DNA of 64,000 nucleotides from Noviherbaspirillum sp. UKPF54 (GTDB lineage: Bacteria; Pseudomonadota; Gammaproteobacteria; Burkholderiales; Burkholderiaceae_D), in assembly GCF_007874125.1 (NCBI RefSeq), contig NZ_CP040128.1, forward strand, positions 2,418,001 to 2,482,000, given 5' to 3'. Of this stretch, positions 1 to 10,008 are shown one piece after another. The notes under the pieces were generated by a model. The model made no database searches. It saw nothing but the letters and a program-made list of their open reading frames with translations, and had not been told where the DNA came from. A program made the translations under genes and the position numbers. Positions within the stretch are counted from its first letter, which is position 1; each line of letters begins with the position of its first letter.

Positions 1-1489
1 CGTACAAATCACGGTCGATGATTTCCTGCTGAATCTTCGGATCCAGTGCGCCGGACATGCCGTTGCAGGTGGTGCAGGCAAAAGCGACGATGCCGAAGCC
101 GAGCTTTTCCAGCTCTTCCTTCAGTCCCGCCTCTTCCAGGTAGAGCTCCACCGCCTTCGATCCCGGCGCGAGCGATGTCTTCACCCACGGCTTGCGGGTC
201 AGGCCCAGGCGGTTGGCGTTGCGCGCCAACAGTGCGGCGGCAATCACGTTGCGCGGGTTGGAGGTGTTGGTGCAGCTGGTAATCGCTGCAATGATCACGG
301 CGCCGTCCGGCATCTGGCCTGGGACTTCCTGCCACTTGCCGGCGATGCCCTTGGCTGCCAGATCGGTGGTCGCCACGCGCGCATGCGGGTTGGACGGGCC
401 AGCCATGTTGCGCACGACGCTGGAAAGATCAAATTTCAGTACACGCTCGTACTTCGCATTCTTCAGCGTGTCAGACCACAGGCCCGCTTCCTTCGCATAG
501 GTCTCGACCAGTTTCACTTGTTCTGCAGAGCGGCCGGTAAGCGTCAGGTAATCGAGCGTCTGCTGGTCGATGGAGAACAGCGCGGCGGTGGCGCCATATT
601 CCGGTGCCATGTTGGAAATCGTTGCACGGTCGCCCAGTGTCAGCGAGGAAGCGCCGTCGCCGTAGAACTCGAGATAGGCGCCAACCACTTTCGACTTGCG
701 CAGGAATTCGGTCAAGGCCAGCACGATATCGGTCGCAGTGATGCCAGGCTGTCGCTTGCCCGACAGCTCCACGCCGACGATTTCCGGCAGGCGCATCCAG
801 GATGCGCGGCCCAGCATCACGTTTTCGGCTTCGAGGCCGCCCACGCCCACCGCGATTACGCCGAGCGCATCGACGTGCGGCGTGTGGCTGTCAGTGCCGA
901 CGCAGGTATCTGGGTAGGCCACGCCATCGATTGCGTGAATGACCGGCGACATCTTCTCCAGATTAATCTGGTGCATGATGCCGTTACCCGCCGGGATCAC
1001 GTCCACGTTCTTGAACGCGTCCTTGGTCCACTCGATGAAGTGGAAACGATCTTCATTGCGGCGATCTTCGATCGCGCGATTTTTCTCGAACGCTTGCGGG
1101 TCGAAGCCGCCACATTCGACCGCCAGCGAGTGGTCGACGATCAGCTGCACCGGAACGACCGGGTTGACCTTGGCGGGATCGCCGCCCTGGTCGGCAATCG
1201 CGTCGCGCAGGCCGGCCAAGTCCACCAGCGCAGTCTGGCCGAGGATGTCGTGGCACACCACGCGCGCCGGAAACCACGGGAAGTCGCGCTCGCGCTTGAC
1301 CTCGATGATCTGTTTCAGGCATTCGGTGAGGATCGCGGGGTCGCAGCGGCGCACAAGGTTCTCGGCATGCACGCGGGAAGTATAGGGGAGCTTTTCCCAG
1401 GCGCCCGGCTGGATCGCCTCGACCGCTGCACGCGCGTCGAAATAATCCAGTTGGGTGCCCGGCAGGGGTTTGCGGTATGCGGTGTTCAT
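1..1489 (-). CDS. acnD: Fe/S-dependent 2-methylisocitrate dehydratase AcnD (C-terminus beyond window)
   Basis: AcnD acts in the 2-methylcitrate cycle, where with PrpF it dehydrates 2-methylcitrate on the way to 2-methylisocitrate. About 496 residues are visible, from ATG at 1487-1489 to the left edge of the window; the family is about 860 residues long, so the C-terminal domain is missing here. The N-terminus (MNTAYRKPLPGTQLDYFDAR) is typical of AcnD rather than AcnA. Aconitase-family motifs are present: VCHDILGQ, the DSHTPH histidine block, and the cluster-ligand regions SCTNTSNPRNV and FACTTCNGMSG. It lies downstream of prpC in the same direction, 68 bases away, with a terminator-like hairpin in between. 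Its place beside prpB and prpC supports AcnD over housekeeping aconitase. No prpF is visible, since it would lie beyond the left edge. Confidence 0.9.
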   Translation of the reverse strand, partial: MNTAYRKPLPGTQLDYFDARAAVEAIQPGAWEKLPYTSRVHAENLVRRCDPAILTECLKQIIEVKRERDFPWFPARVVCHDILGQTALVDLAGLRDAIADQGGDPAKVNPVVPVQLIVDHSLAVECGGFDPQAFEKNRAIEDRRNEDRFHFIEWTKDAFKNVDVIPAGNGIMHQINLEKMSPVIHAIDGVAYPDTCVGTDSHTPHVDALGVIAVGVGGLEAENVMLGRASWMRLPEIVGVELSGKRQPGITATDIVLALTEFLRKSKVVGAYLEFYGDGASSLTLGDRATISNMAPEYGATAALFSIDQQTLDYLTLTGRSAEQVKLVETYAKEAGLWSDTLKNAKYERVLKFDLSSVVRNMAGPSNPHARVATTDLAAKGIAGKWQEVPGQMPDGAVIIAAITSCTNTSNPRNVIAAALLARNANRLGLTRKPWVKTSLAPGSKAVELYLEEAGLKEELEKLGFGIVAFACTTCNGMSGALDPKIQQEIIDRDLY

Positions 1490-1524
1490 GGCTCGGTAAA
1501 AAAAAGGGTGGCGTCAAGGAGAAA

Positions 1525-1550
1525 AGCCTGTGATGCAATCATCACAGGCT
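1525..1550 (-). terminator. Intrinsic terminator or attenuator between prpC and acnD
   Basis: There is a perfect 11-bp inverted repeat, AGCCTGTGATG / CATCACAGGCT, with a 4-base loop. Read on the minus strand it is followed by TTTTCT, as in a Rho-independent terminator. It lies just after the prpC stop and before acnD, so it could reduce acnD expression relative to prpBC or act as a processing and stabilising stem. Confidence 0.7.
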
Positions 1551-1557
1551 CCCGGCT

Positions 1558-2709
1558 TTACTTGCGCTTGCTGATCGGGACAAACTTCAGGTCTTCCGGG
1601 CCAACGTAGTTGGCGCTCGGACGGATGATCTTGTTGTCGATGCGCTGCTCGATGATGTGCGCTGCCCAGCCCGAAGTACGCGCGATCACGAACAGCGGCG
1701 TGAACATCGCGGTCGGCACGCCCATCATGTGGTACGACACGGCGGAGAACCAGTCGAGGTTCGGGAACATCTTCTTGATTTCCCACATCACGGTTTCGAG
1801 GCGCTCGGCGATGTCGAACATCTTCATCGAGCCTGCTTCCTTCGACAGCTTGCGCGAGACTTCCTTGATTACCTTGTTGCGCGGGTCGGACACGGTGTAC
1901 ACCGGATGGCCGAAGCCGATCACCACTTCCTTGTTCTCGACGCGCTTGCGGATATCGGCTTCCGCCTCGTCCGGGTTGTCGTAGCGCTTCTGGATCTCGA
2001 ACGCGACTTCATTGGCACCGCCGTGCTTGGGGCCGCGCAGCGCGCCGATCGCGCCGGTAATGGCGGAATACATGTCGGAACCGGTGCCGGCAATCACGCG
2101 TCCTGTAAAAGTCGATGCGTTGAACTCGTGCTCCGCGTACAGGATCAGCGACGTATGCATTGCCTTTTCCCACAGCGCCGACGGCTTCTCGCCGTGCAGC
2201 AGGTGCAGGAAGTGCGCGCCGATCGACTCATCGTCGGTTTCGACTTCGATGCGGTTGCCGTTATGGCTGTAGTGATACCAGTACAGCAGCATGGAACCGA
2301 GCGACGCCATCAGGCGATCGGCGATGTCGCGCGCGCCCGGCGTGTTGTGATCATCCTTCTCCGGCAGCACGCAGCCCAGCGCGGACACGCCGGTGCGCAT
2401 CACGTCCATCGGGTGCGACGAGGCCGGCAGCCATTCGAGCGCGGCCTTCACGTTCGCGGGCAGGCCGCGCAACGCCTTCAGCTTGGCCTTGTACGCGCGC
2501 AGCTCGGCGGCGGTCGGCAGCTTGCCATGCACCAGCAGGTGCGCGATCTCTTCGAATTCGCATTCGTCGGCGATATCGAGGATGTCGTAGCCGCGGTAGT
2601 GCAGATCGTTGCCGGTACGGCCGACGGTGCACAGCGCGGTGTTACCGGCTGTCACGCCGGACAGGGCAACGGATTTCTTCGGTTTGAAGCCTGCTTGTTG
2701 TTCGCTCAT
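1558..2709 (-). CDS. prpC: 2-methylcitrate synthase PrpC
   Basis: PrpC condenses propionyl-CoA with oxaloacetate to give 2-methylcitrate, the entry step of propionate catabolism in the cytoplasm. The 383-residue protein has the full citrate-synthase fold motifs: [16 protein letters not shown] in the N-terminal half, then [23 protein letters not shown] and [10 protein letters not shown] around the active-site histidines, and GFGHPVYT further on. The short length and lack of the N-terminal beta-domain of GltA-type citrate synthases point to PrpC. ATG at 2707-2709 is preceded by AGGAG with 6-base spacing; an in-frame TTG one codon upstream is less likely. It is 18 bases downstream of prpB and almost certainly co-transcribed with it. 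Confidence 0.95.
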   Translation of the reverse strand: MSEQQAGFKPKKSVALSGVTAGNTALCTVGRTGNDLHYRGYDILDIADECEFEEIAHLLVHGKLPTAAELRAYKAKLKALRGLPANVKAALEWLPASSHPMDVMRTGVSALGCVLPEKDDHNTPGARDIADRLMASLGSMLLYWYHYSHNGNRIEVETDDESIGAHFLHLLHGEKPSALWEKAMHTSLILYAEHEFNASTFTGRVIAGTGSDMYSAITGAIGALRGPKHGGANEVAFEIQKRYDNPDEAEADIRKRVENKEVVIGFGHPVYTVSDPRNKVIKEVSRKLSKEAGSMKMFDIAERLETVMWEIKKMFPNLDWFSAVSYHMMGVPTAMFTPLFVIARTSGWAAHIIEQRIDNKIIRPSANYVGPEDLKFVPISKRK

Positions 2710-2727
2710 CAATATCTCCTGAAAGAT

Positions 2728-3618
2728 TTATTTCGATTTTTGTTGCGCAAACAGCGCATCCAGTTTTTGCTCGAACTCATGGTAGTTGATGCGATCGTAC
2801 AGCTCCATGCGCGTCTGCATGGTATCGACCACATTCTTTTGCGTGCCGTCACGGCGGATCGCGTTATAGACGTTTTCGGCGGCCTTGTTCATGGCACGGA
2901 AGGCCGACAACGGATACAGCACCAGGCCGACGTCCACGCTCTTGAGTTCCTCGACGGTGTACAGCGGTGTTGCGCCGAACTCGGTAATGTTCGCCAACAC
3001 CGGCACCTTCACCGCGTCAGCGAAGGTCTTGTACATGTCGAGCTGGGTAATCGCTTCGGGGAAAATCATGTCGGCGCCTGCTTCCACGCAAGCTTGCGCG
3101 CGGTCCAGCGCCGCTTCCAGGCCTTCGACGGCGAGCGCATCGGTGCGCGCCATGATCACGAAATTTTCGTCGGTACGCGCATCGACCGCTGCCTTGATGC
3201 GGTCGACCATTTCCTGCTTGCTCACGATTTCCTTGTTCGGACGATGGCCGCAGCGCTTGGCGCCGACCTGGTCTTCGATATGGATCGCGGCCGCGCCGAA
3301 CTTGATCATCGACTTCACGGTACGTGCCACATTGAACGCGGAGGAACCGAAGCCGGTATCGACGTCCACCAGCAGCGGCAGATCGCACACGTCGGTGATG
3401 CGGCGCACGTCTGTGAGCACGTCGTCCAGGTTGGAAATGCCAAGGTCGGGCAAGCCGAGCGAACCGGCGGCCACACCGCCGCCGGACAGGTAGATCGCGC
3501 GGTAGCCGGCGCGCTTGGCCAGCAATGCATGATTGGCATTGATCGCGCCGATCACCTGCAGCGGAGATTCTTCTTTGACGGCCTTGCGGAAAGCGGCACC
3601 TGCGGAATAGAGACTCAT
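2728..3618 (-). CDS. prpB: 2-methylisocitrate lyase PrpB
   Basis: PrpB splits 2-methylisocitrate into pyruvate and succinate, the last step of the 2-methylcitrate cycle. The ICL/PEPM-family signature KRCGHRPNK carries the catalytic cysteine near residue 123. [17 protein letters not shown] and LVDVDTGFG, the Mg-binding region, are also clear. I chose the ATG at 3616-3618 (MSLYSAG), which gives 296 residues, the same length as E. coli PrpB, and has a GGTGAC Shine-Dalgarno just upstream. An in-frame ATG 27 bases further upstream would add MKQSRQGDD but has poorer support. It is the first gene of the operon, behind a sigma-54 promoter. Confidence 0.95.
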   Translation of the reverse strand: MSLYSAGAAFRKAVKEESPLQVIGAINANHALLAKRAGYRAIYLSGGGVAAGSLGLPDLGISNLDDVLTDVRRITDVCDLPLLVDVDTGFGSSAFNVARTVKSMIKFGAAAIHIEDQVGAKRCGHRPNKEIVSKQEMVDRIKAAVDARTDENFVIMARTDALAVEGLEAALDRAQACVEAGADMIFPEAITQLDMYKTFADAVKVPVLANITEFGATPLYTVEELKSVDVGLVLYPLSAFRAMNKAAENVYNAIRRDGTQKNVVDTMQTRMELYDRINYHEFEQKLDALFAQQKSK

Positions 3619-3666
3619 GTCGTCACCTTGTCTGGACTGTTTCATTGAGAGAAGCTGGGTCTCCTA

Positions 3667-3684
3667 GTGCAATCGCCGTGCCAA
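3667..3684 (-). promoter_or_regulatory. Sigma-54 (-24/-12) promoter of the prpBC-acnD operon
   Basis: On the minus strand the sequence reads TTGGCACGGCGATTGCAC, which matches the RpoN consensus TGGCACG-N4-TTGCA with correct GG-N10-GC spacing. It lies about 50 bases upstream of the prpB ATG. The divergent prpR encodes a GAFTGS-containing sigma-54 activator, so activator and promoter fit each other. Confidence 0.9.
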
Positions 3685-3790
3685 TTGGTAATGAGATCAT
3701 TCTCCACTTCCGCTCGCCCCTAGATTTTCTTTTTTTTCAGTGGCTTACACTCTCCATCCCGGATAGCGAAAACATCCACCCCACCCCAAA

Positions 3791-3840
3791 ATGTTTCAAA
3801 CTGCGTTACACTTGAAACATTGAAACGCAACATGAAACAT
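3791..3840. promoter_or_regulatory. Putative PrpR operator repeats (TGTTTCA/TGAAACA)
   Basis: ATGTTTCAA at 3791-3799 and TTGAAACAT at 3812-3820 form a perfect 9-bp inverted repeat with a 12-base spacer. Two more direct TGAAAC copies follow, at about 3821-3826 and 3833-3838. The cluster lies roughly 110-170 bases upstream of the sigma-54 promoter, a suitable enhancer distance. It runs into the prpR start codon, so PrpR could also repress itself. That PrpR is the binding protein is inferred from position and symmetry. Confidence 0.7.
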
Positions 3841-5440
3841 GCGCGAACCTTCCCCTCCCCTTGCTGCGCCTGACGACAAGCCGGTCATCTGGACTGTCGC
3901 CATTTCGCGCCTGCGCGACCTGTTTCGTGCCATCACGCCGGAATATGACGGCCGCGCGGTAATCGAGCCGATCAGCCTCGGCTTCGAGGACGCGGTGCTT
4001 CATATCCGGGAGCGCATGGCCACGGAGCGCTGCGACGCGGTGATTGCCGCCGGCTCGAACGCCGCCTACCTGAAGAGCCGGCTGTCGCTGCCGGTGGTGA
4101 CAGCCAAGGCCAGCGGCTTCGACGTGATGCAGGCGCTGGCGCGCGCACGCAAGATCACGCCGGACATCGGGCTGATCACTTACCAGCAGACCATGCCGGA
4201 ACTGGCCGATTTCCAGGCGACCTTCGGCCTGCAGATCGCGCAGCGCACCTATGTCACGGCGGAGGATGCGCGCGCCCAGATCAGCGAGCTCAAAGCCGCC
4301 GGCATCAAGGCCATCGTCGGTGCCGGCCTGATAACCGACCTGGTCGAGGAAGCGGGACTGGCCGGGGTATTCGTGTACTCCGCCGCGTCGATCCGCCAGG
4401 CCTTCGACGATGCGCTGGAGATCGCGCGCTTCACCCAGCTTGAATCCGGATCCGGCCGCAGCCATTCACCCTTCGACACGCTGCGCGCCAGGCACGGGCT
4501 GAACGACTTGCGCGGCGATTCCCCCCCCATGCAGGCGGTGCGGCACTCGATCGAACTGTTCGCGAAGTCACCGGCAACGGTATTAATCCAGGGCGAAACC
4601 GGCACGGGAAAGGAGCTGGCCGCGCAGGCGATCCACCGCGAAAGCCAGCGTTCGCGCCAGCCCTTCGTCGCGATCAATTGCGGCGCGGTGGCCGAGTCGC
4701 TGCTGGAATCCGAACTGTTCGGCTACGAAGAAGGCGCATTCACAGGCTCGCGCCGCGGCGGGCGCGCCGGCCTGTTCGAAGCAGCAAACCGCGGCACACT
4801 GTTCCTCGATGAAATCGGCGAAATGCCGCTGCAGCTGCAAACGCGCCTGCTACGCGTGCTGGAAGAGCGCGAAGTGGTGCGCGTCGGCGGCACCCGCCCC
4901 ATCCCCGTGAATGTGCGCGTCATCAGCGCCACCCACTGCGACCTGGACCAGCGCGTCAAGGACGGGCGCTTTCGCGCCGACCTGTTTTACCGCCTGTGCG
5001 TGCTGCGCCTTGGCTTGCCGGCGCTGCGCCAGCGCGCCGAGGATTTGGTGGCGCTGGCCGAATGGTGCCTGAAAAACGCGCTGGCCTCGCTCGGGGTGCG
5101 CCCGCATGCCAACCTGCACGCGGAAATCGTGGCCTGCATGCCGCTCCTGTCATCCTACACCTGGCCCGGCAACGTGCGCGAACTGCGCAACATGATGGAG
5201 CGCGTCGCGCTATTCCTTGCCGCCGAACCGCTGCAGGCGCTCTCGCCGGGCTTTGTCGCGGCAATAGCGCCTGAGTTGGCGGCGGCAGGGCCACAGCAGG
5301 CAAGCCCCCCCGCCCCGCAAGAGCCGCCTGAATCGATCGAGCAGGTGCTGACGCGCTTCAACGGCAATCGCGAAGCGGCCGCAAAACACCTCGGCATCAG
5401 CCGCACCACCTTGTGGCGCAAGCTCGCGCGCAAGCAGTAA
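3839..5440 (+). CDS. prpR: Propionate catabolism operon sigma-54 activator PrpR
   Basis: PrpR is a bacterial enhancer-binding protein that senses 2-methylcitrate and activates prpBC through RpoN. The 533-residue protein has three parts. Residues 1 to about 200 match the PrpR N-terminal sensory domain. A AAA+ sigma-54 interaction domain spans about 220-460, with Walker A GETGTGKE near 252, the sigma-54 contact loop GAFTGS near 299, and [10 protein letters not shown] as Walker B. A C-terminal Fis-type helix-turn-helix is at about 505-530 ([19 protein letters not shown]). The only sensible start is ATG 3839, which overlaps the operator repeats and has no clear Shine-Dalgarno, so translation may be weak or autoregulated. 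A strong stem-loop covers the stop codon. Confidence 0.93.
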   Translation: MREPSPPLAAPDDKPVIWTVAISRLRDLFRAITPEYDGRAVIEPISLGFEDAVLHIRERMATERCDAVIAAGSNAAYLKSRLSLPVVTAKASGFDVMQALARARKITPDIGLITYQQTMPELADFQATFGLQIAQRTYVTAEDARAQISELKAAGIKAIVGAGLITDLVEEAGLAGVFVYSAASIRQAFDDALEIARFTQLESGSGRSHSPFDTLRARHGLNDLRGDSPPMQAVRHSIELFAKSPATVLIQGETGTGKELAAQAIHRESQRSRQPFVAINCGAVAESLLESELFGYEEGAFTGSRRGGRAGLFEAANRGTLFLDEIGEMPLQLQTRLLRVLEEREVVRVGGTRPIPVNVRVISATHCDLDQRVKDGRFRADLFYRLCVLRLGLPALRQRAEDLVALAEWCLKNALASLGVRPHANLHAEIVACMPLLSSYTWPGNVRELRNMMERVALFLAAEPLQALSPGFVAAIAPELAAAGPQQASPPAPQEPPESIEQVLTRFNGNREAAAKHLGISRTTLWRKLARKQ

Positions 5441-5477
5441 CGACGCCGCCGTGGCGCGCCGGCATCGTTACTGCTTG
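5431..5477 (+). terminator. Stem-loop over the prpR stop codon
   Basis: CAAGCAGTAACGA (5431-5443) and TCGTTACTGCTTG (5465-5477) form a perfect 13-bp inverted repeat. Inner GCCG/CGGC pairs extend it after a single mismatch. The stop codon is inside the left arm. No U-tract follows, so it could be a Rho-independent-like pause or a 3'-end stabilising hairpin rather than a classical terminator. Confidence 0.55.
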
Positions 5478-5566
5478 CCCAACAAATCCTCTGAAGCAAT
5501 AATGATCTGGCGCGCCAGGAATGTGCGCCCATCACCGTATTGCACTTCCTTTTGGGGACAAGCCGA

Positions 5567-6310
5567 ATGCTACTGCTGCTGCGCCTGCTGCGAAAACTCG
5601 TCGGCTGGATCGATTTCATCCTGTTTACCGCGCTGATGGTCGTGCTGTCCTGGCTGCCGTGGCGCGGCAGGCATCCGGTGGCGCGCATGTTCCATGCATG
5701 GTGCCGCGCCTTCGTGCGCGCCATCGATGTCGACCTGCGGCTGCACCAGAAAAACCGCAAACACCTGCCCGAGCGGTTCATCCTGATCGCCAACCATCCG
5801 GCCGCCTTCGAGGACATCGGCATCCCGGCGCTGTTCGACGTGGTGTCGTTGGCCAAGGTGCAGGTGCAGGACTGGTTTGTCGTCGGACGCATCACCAGGG
5901 CCGCTGGCACGCTCTATGTCGACCGCGACGATCCCGCCTCGCGCCGGCAGGCGATCCAGGCCATGGTGGACGCCGTCAACGCCGGCCGCAACATCGCGCT
6001 CTACCCGGAAGGCGGCTGCAAGGGACGGCGCCTGTTCGAGGAATTCAAGTCCGGCGCTTTCGAGGTATCGATGCGCACCGGCGTGCCGATCCTGCCGGTG
6101 TTCCTGCATTACGAGGCGCAGGACGACTTCGAGTGGCAGCCGCCCTACACGCTGCCGGACAAGATCTGGCACATGATGAAGACCCGGAACAACCGCGCCA
6201 ACTACTATGTCTACGATCCGCTAGAACCCAAAGCCTATCCGGACAAGCATGCGATGAAGCAGGCGGCTTATGCGCTGTACCAGCGCTGGAACGAGCAATA
6301 CCTGGAATGA
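5567..6310 (+). CDS. Lysophospholipid acyltransferase family protein (PlsC-like)
   Basis: This is a putative 1-acylglycerol-3-phosphate O-acyltransferase-type enzyme, membrane-bound and likely acting on phospholipid or lipid precursors. It is 247 residues long with a hydrophobic N-terminal anchor (about residues 1-35). The acyltransferase motif block I reads NHPAAFEDIG at about 77-86; the histidine is followed by an acidic pair, so spacing to Asp is one residue longer than the canonical HX4D, with Glu in the canonical place. Block III is YPEGGCKGRRLFEEFKSGAF. ATG 5567 is preceded by GGGGA; an upstream in-frame TTG at 5540 is possible. The substrate cannot be told from sequence. It stands alone between prpR and a DUF1289 gene. 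Confidence 0.8.
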   Translation: MLLLLRLLRKLVGWIDFILFTALMVVLSWLPWRGRHPVARMFHAWCRAFVRAIDVDLRLHQKNRKHLPERFILIANHPAAFEDIGIPALFDVVSLAKVQVQDWFVVGRITRAAGTLYVDRDDPASRRQAIQAMVDAVNAGRNIALYPEGGCKGRRLFEEFKSGAFEVSMRTGVPILPVFLHYEAQDDFEWQPPYTLPDKIWHMMKTRNNRANYYVYDPLEPKAYPDKHAMKQAAYALYQRWNEQYLE

Positions 6311-6381
6311 TCGTCCGGCGGATTCGCGCCGCTGCAACGCCGGATGGCGGCCATCCGGCGTTTGGCCTATCATTGCACACC

Positions 6382-6573
6382 ATGCAGAAACCTCCGTCTT
6401 CCCGCCCCGATACGCCTTGCGTTGCCGTTTGCTCAACCACTTTCGACGATGTCTGCCGTGGCTGCGGACGCACGGTTGCCGAAGTCGCGAACTGGGTGTT
6501 CATGACGCAAGAGGAAAAGGAGCGGGTATGGACCAGGATCACGGCGCAGGGTTACCCGCGCCGCAATTCCTGA
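6382..6573 (+). CDS. DUF1289 family small protein
   Basis: This 63-residue protein matches the DUF1289 family, small cysteine-containing proteins of unknown function common in proteobacteria. The diagnostic pattern is PCVAVCSTTFDDVCRGCGRT at residues 11-30, with four cysteines that could bind a metal. It is followed by the family's conserved segment EVANWVFMTQEEKERVW. The start is ATG 6382, 71 bases after the acyltransferase gene. It converges on ntrC. Confidence 0.85.
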   Translation: MQKPPSSRPDTPCVAVCSTTFDDVCRGCGRTVAEVANWVFMTQEEKERVWTRITAQGYPRRNS

Positions 6574-6633
6574 GCCCGGCAAACCCGCAAACAGGTTAGC
6601 CGTGCCCACGTGCCGCATTCGGCACAGCGGGAA

Positions 6634-8175
<1,542 letters not shown>

Positions 8176-8222
8176 GTTTTATTCAGCGTCCCGCGTCGTA
8201 TGCGTTGGTTAAAGCCGTGCTG

Positions 8223-9296
8223 TCAAGGCAGCGGTATCAAGATCCTGAAGTCGGTGCATCCCGGCCGGCTCTCGCATTCGATCACGCCCATGTGCTGCTG
8301 CACGAACGTCTGCGCGAGGGTCAGCCCCAGTCCGCTGCCGCCATCCCGCCCGGAGACGAGCGGATAAAAGATGCGGTCGCGGATGTCGGGCGGGATGCCC
8401 GGTCCATTGTCGATGATATGCAAATCTAATGCCAGCCTGTAGCGGACCTTCGCGAGCGTCACCTGGCGCGCGATACGGGTCTGGATCGTGATCTGCGCAT
8501 CGCCGCTTTTGATCTGTGCGGACAAAGCCTGCGCCGCGTTGTGCATGATGTTCAGCACCGCCTGGATCAGCTGCTCCTTGTCGCCCCGGAATTCGGGCAC
8601 CGACAAGTCGTAGTCGCGCTTGATCGTCAGTCCGTTCGGGAATTCGGCCAGGATCAGACTGCGAACGCGCTCGCACACTTCGTGGACATTCACGTCGCCC
8701 ACGATATGCGGCCGCTTGTGAGGCGCCAGCAGGCGGTCGACCAAGGTCTGCAGGCGGTCGGCCTCCTTGATGATCACTTGCGTGTATTCGCGCAGCTCCT
8801 TCAAGTGGCGCTCCGGCAGCTCGAATTCCAGCAACTGCGCCGCGCCGCGAATGCCGCCCAGCGGATTCTTGATTTCATGCGCCAGGTTGCGGATCAGCTC
8901 CTTGTTGGCCTGGCTCTGGTCGAGCAGACGCTCCTCGCGGTCCTGCTTGAGCTGCTGCACGTTTTCGCGCAACTCGATCAGCACCGGCATGTCGCGCAGG
9001 TCGAGCGCGGTCACAATCATGTGCACGTGCAGCGGCTCGCGCCCGACGCGTTCGAGCGCCAGATCTTGGCGCTTGTCGGCAAACTGGTGCTCAACCGCCT
9101 GCCTCAGCACCGGGTCAAGCTGGCCGGCGTTCAAAAACAAGTCCCCCAGCGTTTGCTGCATAAGCGTCTTGATCGACGTCTCCAGCAGATTTTCCGCGGC
9201 AGCATTCGCATAGGCGATGCGGTAATGCGCATCGAGGATAAGCACCGCCGACGAAAGCAGGTCGAGGCCGTCGAGCGAGGTAACGGATGTCTTCAA
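8223..9296 (-). CDS. ntrB: Nitrogen sensor histidine kinase NtrB (NR(II))
   Basis: NtrB phosphorylates or dephosphorylates NtrC depending on PII protein state. It has an N-terminal PAS-like domain (LDGLDLLSSAVLILDAHYRI), a dimerisation/phosphoacceptor motif NLAHEIKNPLGGIRGAAQ, and a C-terminal ATPase domain with the N box in VLNIMHNAAQAL, G1 IDNGPGIPPDI and G2 GGSGLGLTLAQ. No transmembrane segment is seen, as expected for cytosolic NtrB. The start is uncertain. The open frame extends to ATG 9344, but that part would be translated through the terminator hairpin of the upstream gene. I therefore prefer TTG at 9294-9296 (357 residues). Confidence 0.9.
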   Translation of the reverse strand: MKTSVTSLDGLDLLSSAVLILDAHYRIAYANAAAENLLETSIKTLMQQTLGDLFLNAGQLDPVLRQAVEHQFADKRQDLALERVGREPLHVHMIVTALDLRDMPVLIELRENVQQLKQDREERLLDQSQANKELIRNLAHEIKNPLGGIRGAAQLLEFELPERHLKELREYTQVIIKEADRLQTLVDRLLAPHKRPHIVGDVNVHEVCERVRSLILAEFPNGLTIKRDYDLSVPEFRGDKEQLIQAVLNIMHNAAQALSAQIKSGDAQITIQTRIARQVTLAKVRYRLALDLHIIDNGPGIPPDIRDRIFYPLVSGRDGGSGLGLTLAQTFVQQHMGVIECESRPGCTDFRILIPLP

Positions 9297-9316
9297 GATG
9301 ATCCCGAATAAAAATA

Positions 9317-9337
9317 AAGGCCGCATCACGCGGCCTT
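9317..9337 (-). terminator. Rho-independent terminator after the DUF4124 gene
   Basis: AAGGCCGC / GCGGCCTT is a perfect 8-bp stem with a 5-base loop. On the minus strand it is followed by TATTTTTATT. It separates the DUF4124 gene from ntrB. Confidence 0.75.
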
Positions 9338-9358
9338 CATGCAAGCGTCATACCTGCC

Positions 9359-9850
9359 CTATTTTAAGTTACCGATCTCGCGCCTCAACGCTTCGATATT
9401 CTTTTCGGTGCGGCCGATGTCTTCCTTCATCGCCCCGACGCGTTCCTGGTATTTTGCATAGTTGCGCTCGTCGCCGCGTCGCTCGGGCTCCCCGTTGTTG
9501 AATTCCTTCTTCAGGTTCGCCAGCTTCTGCTCTTCGCTTTTCATCTCGTCGAGCAGGATTTGCTTGCGGTCGTTATCGCGCGCCTTTTGCGTGTCGCCGT
9601 CCACCTTCGGGAAATCGGACGGCGAACTCGCCGCCGCCCTGGCGGGCGGATTCTGGGCCGCCGTCCGCTTGGGCGGCGCCGGAATCATCGTAATCCCGGG
9701 CAGGTCGACCTTCTTGCACCCCTTGGTCAATCCGGTGTTCTTGTATTCCTTCTTGCCATGCTCGTCCACGCATAGATACACCTCATTCTGAGCATGCGCA
9801 TAGCCTGCGGCGGCACCGAGCAGGAGCAACCCCACTAATTGCTTTTTCAT
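9359..9850 (-). CDS. DUF4124 domain protein, secreted
   Basis: This 163-residue protein starts at ATG 9848-9850, preceded by AAAGAAAG; a further upstream ATG adds seven residues. It has a cleavable signal peptide (MKKQLVGLLLLGAAAGYAHA). A DUF4124-type segment follows (VYLCVDEHGKKEYKNTGLTK) with two cysteines, then a Pro/Ala-rich linker. A charged, probably coiled-coil tail runs from about residue 95 to the end (EEQKLANLKKEFN...). The function of the family is unknown; the protein is predicted periplasmic. It lies between glnA and ntrB but is bounded by terminators on both sides, so a role in nitrogen control is not implied by position. Confidence 0.8.
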   Translation of the reverse strand: MKKQLVGLLLLGAAAGYAHAQNEVYLCVDEHGKKEYKNTGLTKGCKKVDLPGITMIPAPPKRTAAQNPPARAAASSPSDFPKVDGDTQKARDNDRKQILLDEMKSEEQKLANLKKEFNNGEPERRGDERNYAKYQERVGAMKEDIGRTEKNIEALRREIGNLK

Positions 9851-9953
9851 AATCTTTCTTTTTGGAAACACCAGAAGCGCCTATTAGTTTAGGATAAGAA
9901 TCAAGACGATACAAACACATGCCACGGCGATGTTTCAACTCGTTACAAATAAA

Positions 9954-9985
9954 AAAGCGGGGAAAACCGCAGTTTTCCCCGCTTT
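9954..9985 (-). terminator. Rho-independent terminator of glnA
   Basis: AAAGCGGGGAAAAC / GTTTTCCCCGCTTT form a perfect 14-bp stem with loop CGCA. On the minus strand TTTTTTATTT follows. It sits 24 bases after the glnA stop codon. Confidence 0.92.
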
Positions 9986-10008
9986 CATCGCCAGCCGGCG
10001 AATGCGTC

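Noticed and set aside
1657..3648. 663-codon plus-strand frame over prpC and prpB
   Set aside because: The translation is low-complexity His/Val/Arg-rich antisense of two well-recognised enzymes.
9297..9344. Longer ntrB start at ATG 9344
   Set aside because: The extra 16 codons would be translated from the terminator hairpin of the upstream gene and do not resemble NtrB N-termini.
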